Made by a program: the position numbers and the translations under genes
The notes under the pieces: generated by a model
What the model was told of the DNA's origin: nothing
The model's input: the letters and a program-made list of their open reading frames with translations, nothing else
Database searches by the model: none
Part shown: piece by piece, positions 53,335 to 60,191 of the stretch
How the letters are laid out: the number at the start of each line of letters is the position of its first letter
Numbering within the stretch: the first letter of the stretch is position 1
Assembly (NCBI RefSeq): GCF_032999765.1
Contig: NZ_CP136051.1
Span: 4,130,417-4,194,416, forward strand
Length of the DNA: 64,000 nucleotides
From: Imperialibacter roseus
Lineage (GTDB): Bacteria > Bacteroidota > Bacteroidia > Cytophagales > Cyclobacteriaceae
Direction of reading: 5' to 3'

Positions 53335-54158
53335 TCACCCGTTGACTCTACCATCCTGCTCACCATCTTCTTCAACAATGGCTCTGCTTTTTGAGCAGCA
53401 TCTACTATTTCCTGAAGGTTTACCTTTTTGATAAGGCCTGGCACACCCATGTCGGTGATGATGGAAAGGGCAAACACCGGAATTTCCATGTGCCGGGCCA
53501 CAATCACCTCAGGCACGGTGGACATGCCCACTGCGTCGGCGCCTATGATCCTGAGATACTTATACTCTGCCGGCGTTTCCAGGTTAGGACCTTCAACCCC
53601 TGCGTACACCCCCTCTTTCAAATCGATGCCTTCCTCTTTCGCAATCTGTCTCGCCAGCTTCAGCATGCCCCTGTCATAAGCCTCGCTCATATCAGGGAAG
53701 CGGTCGCCCAGGGTATCCAGGTTTTTACCTCGCAGGGGGTTTTCTGTGAACAGGTTAATATGGTCAGTCACCATCATCATGTCGCTGTTTTGGAAGTCGG
53801 GGTTCAACCCGCCAGAGGCATTCGACACAAAGAGGCGCTTAATGCCCAGCAGCTTCATCACCCTCACCGGCAGGGTCACCTGCTGCATGCTATAGCCCTC
53901 GTAGAAATGGAACCGACCCTGCATCACCACCACAGGTACCTGGCCAATATGCCCGAAAATGAGCTTGCCTTTGTGAAACTCAACCGTTGATACCGGAAAG
54001 TGGGGAATATCCTTGTAATCAATCACATCAGCTATCGTCACTTCATCCACAAGGCTGTGGAGACCAGTGCCGAGAATAATCCCCGTTTCGGGCCGGACAG
54101 CCGTTTTGCTTTGAAGAAATTGACTGATCTCCTGTATTTGAGTGATTGGGACGTGCAT
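53331..54158 (-). CDS. Purine-nucleoside phosphorylase
   Basis: 275 residues, trimeric PNP family. It splits inosine and guanosine with phosphate to give the base and ribose-1-phosphate. Motifs: GTGLHSLVDEV (phosphate loop), VVMQGRFHFYEGYS, FVSNASGGLN, GVYAGVEGPNLETPAEYKYL and GMSTVPEVIVARHM, followed by the Asn-binding region ITDMGVPG. It is convergent with the hemolysin-III-like gene (4-nt stop overlap) and divergent from the peptidase gene. Confidence 0.95.
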   Translation of the reverse strand: MHVPITQIQEISQFLQSKTAVRPETGIILGTGLHSLVDEVTIADVIDYKDIPHFPVSTVEFHKGKLIFGHIGQVPVVVMQGRFHFYEGYSMQQVTLPVRVMKLLGIKRLFVSNASGGLNPDFQNSDMMMVTDHINLFTENPLRGKNLDTLGDRFPDMSEAYDRGMLKLARQIAKEEGIDLKEGVYAGVEGPNLETPAEYKYLRIIGADAVGMSTVPEVIVARHMEIPVFALSIITDMGVPGLIKKVNLQEIVDAAQKAEPLLKKMVSRMVESTGD

Positions 54159-54304
54159 GTATAATGTTCTTAAAGAAAAATCTGACCAATCTACTCTTCA
54201 AGAATTGCTTTTGAAAATAAAACTTTGGTGATTTATCTGCTCTTAGCTCTATATTAGCTTCCGACCCCAACACCCCTCTTATTCTTATTCTAAGCTCATC
54301 ACCT

Positions 54305-56341
54305 ATGAAAAAGTATTTTCTGCTTTCCCTTCTTGTGACTTCTGGGCTCGCTTTACACAGCCAGTCGTTGAAAAATCCTTCATTTGAAGAAGTGCTCTCG
54401 CTGCAATCTGCAGGCAGCCCGCACATATCTCCTGACGGAAAAAACGTAGCCTTCACGGTTAATTCCACCGACTGGGAAGAAAACAGGTTTGATACGGAAA
54501 TTTGGCTATCAAAAAACGGTGGCACGCCGTTTCAGCTTACCAATAACACGAAAAGCAGCAGTACGAGCCCCAAGTGGTCGCCCGATGGGCAATGGATTGC
54601 CTTTCTGTCAGACAAAACTGGCAAAACACAGATTCAGGTCATCCGGCTGGAGGGCGGCGAGTCGGTGCAACTGACTGACACAAAAGGAAGCATTTCGAAT
54701 TTTGAATGGGCGCCCGATGGTAAACAAATTGCCTTCACACAAGCCGAAGACAAAGAGAAAGCTGAGAAGGCAAGAAAGGAAAAGTTTGGCGGCTTTGAAG
54801 TGGAAGATGCCGAATACAAACTAAACAGGCTGTGGCTGACGACGTTTGATCCTGAGAAATTGTTTAAGCAAGAGCTTCCAAAAGACAAAAAGGACACGAC
54901 GAAAAAAGACGAGACTACCAAAATTTTACTGGACAGTGTGAACTACACGGTAACCAACTTTCTATGGTCGCCTGACGGAACGAAAATCGCTTTCAACCAT
55001 CAGCCAGATCCTTTCATTACTTCGTTTATTAAGTCCGATATTTCGATACTGGATGTGGCCACAAAAAAGGTAACGCCGCTTGTTAAAAACAAAAGCTCCG
55101 ATGGGCTTGAGGCCTGGTCGCCCGATGGGCAGTGGATTCTTTACAGCAGCTTCCTAAGTGACACCACTTCTAATTTCTACAAAAATGAACAGCTGTTTAG
55201 AATAAAACTGGATGGGTCCGCAAACACGCAGTTAGCAAAATCGTTCGATGAAAACCTGGGTTCCCTCGTGTGGAACCCGCAGGGGATATTTGGCATTGCC
55301 TACCAAAAAACGGTGCGCCGCATTTTCTTTGTTGACCCCGACAACGGAAAGTTCAAGCCCATCTTTACTTCTCCAGCGAGAATTTACGGCATGTCGTTCA
55401 CTGGCGACGGCGAGGTAGTCGCTTTCTCGGGTGCTGAAGACAATTCCCTGACAGAGATCTACACAAGCCCCATCAAGGCTGTGGCGCAAAAGAAGCTCAC
55501 CAACTTTACCGGGCAGCTTTCTGACTGGGCCACTGCCGACAGCGAAGTAGTCAGCTGGAAAAGCAAGGATGGTGCTACCATTGAAGGCATCCTCAGCAAG
55601 CCAAAGGATTACGACCCTAAAAAGAAATATCCGTTGCTGGTCATCATCCATGGCGGGCCAACGGGCATCTCCACTCCGTCACCAGTTGCCAGTTATGTTT
55701 ATCCCCTCAACCAGTGGGTCAACAAAGGTGCTCTGATTTTACAGCCCAACTACCGGGGCTCCGCAGGTTACGGCGAGGCTTTCCGTTCGCTGAATGTAGA
55801 GAACCTGGGCGTGGGTGATGCCTGGGATGTGTTGTCAGGTGTGGAGTCGCTGGAGAAAAAGGGCATCGTCGACAGCAACAAGATAGGCTGCATGGGCTGG
55901 AGCCAGGGTGGCTACATCTCTGCCTTTCTCACCACCAACTCTGATAAATTCAAAGCCATTTCCGTGGGCGCCGGTATTTCCAACTGGGTGACTTATTATG
56001 TCAATACCGACATACACCCGTTCACCCGGCAGTACCTCAAAGCCACACCCTGGGCCGACATGGGCATTTACCTGAAGACATCGCCCATGACCCATATCAA
56101 CAACGCCAAAACGCCTACGCTGATCCAGCATGGCGAGTTCGACAAGCGGGTGCCAATTCCCAACGCATACGAATTGTATCAGGGTTTGCAAGACGTAGGC
56201 GTGACTACCAAACTCGTTGTTTACAAGGGCTTTGGCCATGGCATTACCAAGCCTAAGGAAAGGCTGGCAGCTGTCTGGCACAACTGGCAGTGGTTTGGTA
56301 AGTACATCTGGGGAGAAGAGATTGAGGTGCCGGAGGAGTAG
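54305..56341 (+). CDS. S9-family (prolyl oligopeptidase type) secreted peptidase
   Basis: 678 residues with a signal peptide (1-19, ending LHSQS). Residues about 35-400 form a beta-propeller of WD/TolB-like blades (SPDGKNVAFT, WSPDGQWIAFLS, WAPDGKQIAFTQ, WSPDGTKIAFNH, WSPDGQWILYS). The alpha/beta-hydrolase domain has the nucleophile Ser533 in GWSQGGY, Asp613 in HGEFDKRVP and His645 in GFGHG. It is an exopeptidase or acylaminoacyl-peptidase of the periplasm. A foldback repeat begins 9 bp after its stop. Confidence 0.93.
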   Translation: MKKYFLLSLLVTSGLALHSQSLKNPSFEEVLSLQSAGSPHISPDGKNVAFTVNSTDWEENRFDTEIWLSKNGGTPFQLTNNTKSSSTSPKWSPDGQWIAFLSDKTGKTQIQVIRLEGGESVQLTDTKGSISNFEWAPDGKQIAFTQAEDKEKAEKARKEKFGGFEVEDAEYKLNRLWLTTFDPEKLFKQELPKDKKDTTKKDETTKILLDSVNYTVTNFLWSPDGTKIAFNHQPDPFITSFIKSDISILDVATKKVTPLVKNKSSDGLEAWSPDGQWILYSSFLSDTTSNFYKNEQLFRIKLDGSANTQLAKSFDENLGSLVWNPQGIFGIAYQKTVRRIFFVDPDNGKFKPIFTSPARIYGMSFTGDGEVVAFSGAEDNSLTEIYTSPIKAVAQKKLTNFTGQLSDWATADSEVVSWKSKDGATIEGILSKPKDYDPKKKYPLLVIIHGGPTGISTPSPVASYVYPLNQWVNKGALILQPNYRGSAGYGEAFRSLNVENLGVGDAWDVLSGVESLEKKGIVDSNKIGCMGWSQGGYISAFLTTNSDKFKAISVGAGISNWVTYYVNTDIHPFTRQYLKATPWADMGIYLKTSPMTHINNAKTPTLIQHGEFDKRVPIPNAYELYQGLQDVGVTTKLVVYKGFGHGITKPKERLAAVWHNWQWFGKYIWGEEIEVPEE

Positions 56342-56349
56342 CGAAGCAT

Positions 56350-56444
56350 AGATTACAAAAGTTTAGAAATAGCTCCAGGCTGGCTGCTCCTGCCAAGGCA
56401 AGGAAGAAAAAAAGCTGGCAGCAGCTTCCAAACTTTTGTAATCT
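56350..56444. repeat. Foldback element, copy 1 (15-bp perfect inverted ends)
   Basis: AGATTACAAAAGTTT (56350-56364) is exactly inverted at 56430-56444; total 95 bp. The interior holds partly complementary GCTGGC/GCAGC-type segments, so the whole unit can fold into one hairpin. The same 15-bp ends occur at 57644-57741 with a different interior. It begins 8 bp after the peptidase stop. No target duplication is seen. Confidence 0.75.
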
Positions 56445-56492
56445 TAAGTCCGCAGAACTTTCGTATTTTGGTTCTGCAATAACCTTATAGCT

Positions 56493-57122
56493 ATGAAAAT
56501 GCGCTTGCCTACATCTACTGTATTTCCGGTTCTGATGATAATTTTCTCCTGCTCCTCCCCTTCTCCCACCACCCTCTTCGACGGCAGCACCCTCACCGGC
56601 TGGGAAGGTGATGCCAATACCTGGCGTGTAGAAAACGGAGATATCGTGGGTGGTTCGCTGACCGAAACGGTTCCGCACAACGAATTCCTCTGCACACTTC
56701 AGCCGTACGGCGACTTTAAACTCACCCTTAAATACAAACTCGAAACCGGAGGTGGCTTCACCAACGCCGGTGTGCAGTTCAGGAGCGTCCGTGCCACCGA
56801 ACCCGCTTACGAAATGATCGGCTACCAGGCCGATATCGGCAATGGCTACTTTGGTTCGCTGTACGACGAGTCCAGAAGAGACAAAGTGCTGGCGGGCATC
56901 GATTCCCTGGCAGGGGTGCAGCTTTTCAAACCCAACGACTGGAACGACTACCAGATTATTGCCGAGGGGAAACGAATCCAAATCTTTCTGAATGGCGTTC
57001 AAACCGTAGATTATACAGAAGAGGACGACGCTATTCCACAAACCGGCCTTATCGGCTTGCAGGTGCACGGAGGCGGGAAGGTGAAAGTGAGCTATAAGGA
57101 TATCGAATTGACGGAATTTTAG
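56493..57122 (+). CDS. DUF1080 (3-keto-disaccharide hydrolase-like) lipoprotein
   Basis: 209 residues with a lipobox signal ending IIFSCS (Cys20). The rest is a DUF1080 jelly-roll domain: TLFDGSTLTGWEGD, TWRVENGDIVGGSL, FKLTLKYKLETGGGFTNAGVQFRS, IGYQADIGNGYFGSLYDE, WNDYQIIAEGKRIQIFLNGVQTVDY and IGLQVHGGGKVKVSYKDI. Recent work links the domain to 3-keto-glycoside hydrolysis. It ends 5 bp before the DinB-like gene and lies between two foldback repeats. Confidence 0.9.
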   Translation: MKMRLPTSTVFPVLMIIFSCSSPSPTTLFDGSTLTGWEGDANTWRVENGDIVGGSLTETVPHNEFLCTLQPYGDFKLTLKYKLETGGGFTNAGVQFRSVRATEPAYEMIGYQADIGNGYFGSLYDESRRDKVLAGIDSLAGVQLFKPNDWNDYQIIAEGKRIQIFLNGVQTVDYTEEDDAIPQTGLIGLQVHGGGKVKVSYKDIELTEF

Positions 57123-57127
57123 CAGGA

Positions 57128-57628
57128 ATGAAAACAGACTCATTTATCAAAACCATCGACTTCTGGCTGGATGAGTTAGACCGGTATGATTTTGCCCAGA
57201 TTCTCCGTCAGCCTCAGCCCGATAAGTGGTCGATGGGACAAGTGTATATGCACCTGATCAGCGCTACGGGCTTTTTTCTCTCGCATGTTCAAACCTGTTT
57301 GCAAACAGACGACAACGCTCAGGAAGAAATGACACCGCAAGCAAAAGTGATGCTTGCCAACGACCAGTTTCCCGACAAGATGCTGGAAGGGCCTCCGTCG
57401 AACGCCGCTACCCCGCAGCCGGCATCGAAGGACGAGATCGTCAGAGGATTCGAAAAGTTAAAAGAGAGAATTTTGGCCCTAGGGAATTCAAACAGTACGA
57501 ACAAAGGAAAAACCAAACACCCTGGCCACCAGTTCTTCAACGCAGATGAATGGCTGCAATATGCCCATATGCATTTCCGGCACCACGAAAGACAGAAAGG
57601 AAGGATTGAAGTGTTTTTGGAGGGGTGA
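57128..57628 (+). CDS. DinB-like four-helix-bundle protein
   Basis: 166 residues, a helical protein of the DinB/YfiT superfamily, which holds metal-dependent thiol enzymes. The pattern is a first helix with DYFA-like FAQILRQPQPDKWSMGQVYMHLISATGFF (His at about 43) and a last helix with HMHFRHHERQKGRI (His triad for metal). The middle is longer and less conserved. It is 5 bp after DUF1080 and likely co-transcribed. Its enzyme activity is unknown. Confidence 0.8.
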   Translation: MKTDSFIKTIDFWLDELDRYDFAQILRQPQPDKWSMGQVYMHLISATGFFLSHVQTCLQTDDNAQEEMTPQAKVMLANDQFPDKMLEGPPSNAATPQPASKDEIVRGFEKLKERILALGNSNSTNKGKTKHPGHQFFNADEWLQYAHMHFRHHERQKGRIEVFLEG

Positions 57629-57643
57629 AGTTGGCAGATACAG

Positions 57644-57741
57644 CAGATTACAAAAGTTTCAGAAAAGGCTTCGAGCCCTCTGCTCTCACTAACGCTAGAG
57701 GCGGCACCAACCAGAGCAGAACCTAGCAAACTTTTGTAATC
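57644..57741. repeat. Foldback element, copy 2 (15-bp perfect inverted ends)
   Basis: AGATTACAAAAGTTT (57644-57658) with its exact inverse at 57727-57741; 98 bp. The interior differs from copy 1 but again contains self-complementary segments (TCTGCTCT and AGAGCAGA). It starts 16 bp after the DinB-like gene. Together the two copies bracket the DUF1080-DinB pair. No target duplication is visible. Confidence 0.75.
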
Positions 57742-57993
57742 TTTCAATCCAAACGTTCTATGCCCAGGCCTGTTTCTTCACGGCCTCTGAGGAAGCTGGT
57801 AAAGACAAAAGCAGAGGCACAAACGGGCACTAAATTTTTTCAGCCTCCTCCCCAACCTTCTTTTAAAGTTTACGTCTGTAGATGAGGCTCAGGCGATCCA
57901 ACTTCCTCAAACTTTTTAGACTGTTGACTGCCTGGCTCCTGCTATCAATTTTAGATGGTAGATTTTTTAACAATTAGTAAAGGTCAAATAACT

Positions 57994-58527
57994 ATGAAAA
58001 AGGTGTTCACTGGATCCCTGTTGGCAGGGATGGTTCTATTTTTTTGCGCTTGCAGTTCTGACGACGCAGGCGACCCCGTTGGCAATGAAAAGATTGAAGT
58101 GACGATAGGCAGCGCTGACCCGATTATCTTTTTCGGATCATGTATGAAGCTGTCGGACAACACGTATCAGCTCTCTGGCAACGCTAACGACGACAGCGGT
58201 CTTTCGTTCACTATTTCATGGCAAGGCGAAGAGCCAAAAGGCACCTTCGCCTGGAATGCCAACTTCGAAACCAGCGTGGCAGGCACCTGGCTGATGATGG
58301 CCAATGGCGATATGACTAAGTCGTATTACAGCTACGATGCGGCCAACGGCGAGGTTACAGGCAACCGCTCAGGAAGCCTGGTTATTGAAAAGTTTGGTGG
58401 CGTTGATGGGTTCGTTGAGGGCACATTCGAAGTCACTAATGCAAGGCTGCTCGAAGTAAGCAATGCAACGGCCAATGAAAGCAATGTAAAAATCACTGCT
58501 AAATTCAAGGTAAGCCGCTCAATTTAA
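57994..58527 (+). CDS. Lipoprotein of unknown function
   Basis: 177 residues from the Met at 57994, which starts a lipoprotein signal (MKKVFTGSLLAGMVLFFCAC, Cys20); an upstream in-frame Met at 57955 adds residues that do not look like a signal. The mature part is beta-rich (KIEVTIGSADPIIFFGSCMK, GTFEVTNARLLEVSN) with one Cys (near 50). I do not recognise the family. It is flanked by a good terminator and probably transcribed alone. Confidence 0.75.
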   Translation: MKKVFTGSLLAGMVLFFCACSSDDAGDPVGNEKIEVTIGSADPIIFFGSCMKLSDNTYQLSGNANDDSGLSFTISWQGEEPKGTFAWNANFETSVAGTWLMMANGDMTKSYYSYDAANGEVTGNRSGSLVIEKFGGVDGFVEGTFEVTNARLLEVSNATANESNVKITAKFKVSRSI

Positions 58528-58550
58528 GGGCGTAAGCAAACGATTTGAAG

Positions 58551-58584
58551 AACCACCGGACTGGGAAGTCTCGGTGGTTTTTTT
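58551..58584 (+). terminator. Rho-independent terminator
   Basis: AACCACCG (58551-58558) pairs with 58572-58579, and an inner GACT/AGTC stem (58559-58562 with 58567-58570) closes a GGGA tetraloop, with one bulged T. Seven T follow (58578-58584). It terminates the lipoprotein gene. Confidence 0.9.
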
Positions 58585-58800
58585 GTGGACGCACCAGGCA
58601 TCGGTAGCAGCCGGAACTTCGCAGTCAGCCAGCTGGCGGAGAGAAGTCTCCACGGTGTTTGCAGTTCTCTTTTCTGAGCCACTGCTGCTATCCGGGGAAT
58701 GCCGTTCCACGTCGGCTCCCTCGTACCTCGCCATCGGCATGACGCTGGCCTGGAGACGGTGGATGTGCTCATGCCAAAAAAACCTAGGCCTTATCAAATA
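58585..58800. other. GC-rich region without recognised gene
   Basis: About 215 bp of GC-rich sequence between the terminator and the first REP-like unit. It is open on both strands for 75-92 codons, but neither translation shows a signal peptide, a domain or a start with a ribosome-binding context. Probably non-coding repeat-associated DNA. Confidence 0.3.
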
Positions 58801-58801
58801 A

Positions 58802-58863
58802 GCGATACAATCGTCAAGCTAATACGCCTTGGTTTCCACTATTGCTCAAACGAGGGCGATTGG
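58802..58863. repeat. REP-like unit, copy 1 (degraded)
   Basis: 62 bp aligned without gaps to 59292-59353 with 8 mismatches. In this copy the hairpin arms are partly broken (GCCTTGGTTT against AAACGAGGGC). A further perfect hairpin lies just downstream (58886-58892 with 58896-58902). Confidence 0.7.
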
Positions 58864-58962
58864 AGCGATTGGAGAATCCCGTAAACCGGGTTTGGAACCC
58901 GGCGAACTGCCTTCGGTTTTCTTGCTCAGCGATTGAAATTTCGAAGAGCCAGATGGTGCACC

Positions 58963-59190
58963 TTACTTTTTCAGCCGTTCTTTAACGAGTTGACTGGCCT
59001 CTGCGTTTGAGTATAGATTACCCGCATCAGCATCTTTAATTCCCTCGTCAATAGCCAGTTTTTCTTCACTGGTAAGCCGATGAAAATGTCCTATTTCATG
59101 TTCCAACTCGATAGCTTGGAGTAGTTTGTCCAACAGTTGCGGGTCATTGATGTCGTTAACCCTTTCTATTATCTTTTCCTTGATGTTCAT
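58963..59190 (-). CDS. Solitary antitoxin-like small protein
   Basis: 75 residues with no signal peptide. It is highly charged and helical. The C-terminal half, LTSEEKLAIDEGIKDADAG followed by YSNAEASQLVKERLKK, resembles the toxin-wrapping tail of small addiction-module antitoxins of Bacteroidota, where a similar E-E-x-x-x-x-L ending is common. No RelE/ParE-like partner is found beside it on either strand, so it looks like an orphan. It is bracketed by two REP-like units. TATCTTTA on the minus strand (59197-59204) is one base off the -7 consensus and close to its start. The family call is tentative. Confidence 0.6.
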   Translation of the reverse strand: MNIKEKIIERVNDINDPQLLDKLLQAIELEHEIGHFHRLTSEEKLAIDEGIKDADAGNLYSNAEASQLVKERLKK

Positions 59191-59291
59191 GATAGTTAAA
59201 GATAGTTTTTAGTCTGGAAAGTAGCCAATGGTGCAAGAAATCGAGATTGTGAAGAGGAGGAGAATGGTCTCGAATGGTAAATGGGATATCG

Positions 59292-59353
59292 GCGATACAA
59301 TCGCCAGACTCATACGCCCTCGTTTCCGCTATCGCTCAAACGAGGGCGATTGG
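59292..59353. repeat. REP-like unit, copy 2 (intact)
   Basis: A small hairpin GGCGAT-ACA-ATCGCC (59291-59305) is followed by a larger one with perfect 11-bp arms, CGCCCTCGTTT and AAACGAGGGCG, around a 12-nt loop. Size and double-hairpin form match repetitive extragenic palindromes. It overlaps the last 25 nt of the gene ending at 59329. No REP-associated transposase is in the window. Confidence 0.75.
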
Positions 59354-60048
59354 GGTACACTTATTTCGACTATTTTCTGAGCAACTTCACGAAAAATAAA
59401 AATTCTATTAAAACCAGAAGTAAAACCAATATTCTTCACCAGAATTTGGCCAACTGACCCAGCAAGAAAATTTCCCTCGCATATTAACAGCCACTGTTCA
59501 TCAAAGGCCTCGTAGCTCTTGAGAGCCTGTTCCTTTTTTGAAAGAATTTTCTCCAGGTCAGCTCGCCCAAAGTCAGGTATGAACCCGGTTGCAGACTCGG
59601 CAAAATATGACTTTGTCAAATGCTCCGAGAAGAAAATGTTAAAACCAATAAAGCCGTCTGTACTCGAAGAATCAAAATTTCCATCGTAGTTTGATCTCTT
59701 GGGTTGGGATCCTATGATGCTAGAAATTTTATTGGCGACCTTGCTGGAATAGGAAGTGATTTTCGATTTTGACAGTCCTAATGTTGGCTGAAAACTTAGA
59801 CTAAGGTGAAATGGCATGTAACCCTGCTCATCAAGTATAGACACAACGGCGTCACCTATTTTCTTTAACAACATTTGTCTAGACCTTCTTTTTTCGTCAA
59901 GTATTTCGGTGATTTCAACTCCAATCACTTTATCACTTCTAACTAGTTTTATGTCGGGTTTTTCCCAACACTTAAAAAGATAGTCTTCGTCGGGCTCTAA
60001 AACCTCAATGAAACTAGTGAATACTCGCTTTTCTTCCTCCTTAGTCAT
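59329..60048 (-). CDS. Protein with a degenerate PD-(D/E)xK-like motif, function unknown
   Basis: 239 residues with no signal or membrane segment. Near the N-terminus, KPDIKL (Pro31-Asp32) is followed by VIGVEITEI (Glu45, Thr47), which fits the PD-(x)n-(D/E)xK spacing of restriction-endonuclease-like folds except that Lys is replaced by Thr. The middle (about 85-160) is Ser-rich, and WLLICEGNFLAGSVG looks like a core strand. The codons are visibly more AT-rich than in neighbouring genes, suggesting later acquisition. Its last codons (SPSFER) lie inside a REP-like repeat, so the true C-terminus may have been replaced. The nuclease relation is a guess from a short motif. Confidence 0.65.
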   Translation of the reverse strand: MTKEEEKRVFTSFIEVLEPDEDYLFKCWEKPDIKLVRSDKVIGVEITEILDEKRRSRQMLLKKIGDAVVSILDEQGYMPFHLSLSFQPTLGLSKSKITSYSSKVANKISSIIGSQPKRSNYDGNFDSSSTDGFIGFNIFFSEHLTKSYFAESATGFIPDFGRADLEKILSKKEQALKSYEAFDEQWLLICEGNFLAGSVGQILVKNIGFTSGFNRIFIFREVAQKIVEISVPQSPSFER

Positions 60049-60061
60049 CTCAGCAAAGCAT

Positions 60062-60069
60062 CAAATTTA
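60062..60069 (-). promoter_or_regulatory. -7 promoter element of the 239-residue gene
   Basis: TAAATTTG on the minus strand, an exact TAnnTTTG, 13 nt before the start codon at 60048. No -33 TTG is at the expected spacing. Confidence 0.4.
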
Positions 60070-60191
60070 AGGTTGCTAACCATAATTATACCCGCCCAAT
60101 CTACCCATTTTTCTACTCAATCTGATCCTCCCAGAAAAAACGTAAATTGCCCTTTGCTATGGGTAAACTGCTATCTATGTTTCTACTGAAT

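Noticed and set aside
56253-57143. 296-codon minus-strand ORF opposite the DUF1080 gene
   Set aside because: Antisense of the DUF1080 gene and the foldback repeat; no start context or domain, while the plus-strand gene has family motifs and a lipobox.
56350-57741. The two foldback repeats as integron attC sites or a CRISPR array
   Set aside because: No integrase gene, no attC core sites (RYYYAAC/GTTRRRY) at the ends, only two copies and no regular spacers.
58519-58801. ORFs of 75-92 codons on both strands in the GC-rich region
   Set aside because: Both strands are open because of high GC, they overlap the terminator and a REP-like unit, and neither looks like a RelE-type toxin or any other domain.
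59329-60048. The 239-residue gene as a clear restriction enzyme of a defence system
   Set aside because: Only a short motif with Lys replaced by Thr supports it, and no methyltransferase or other defence gene is adjacent.
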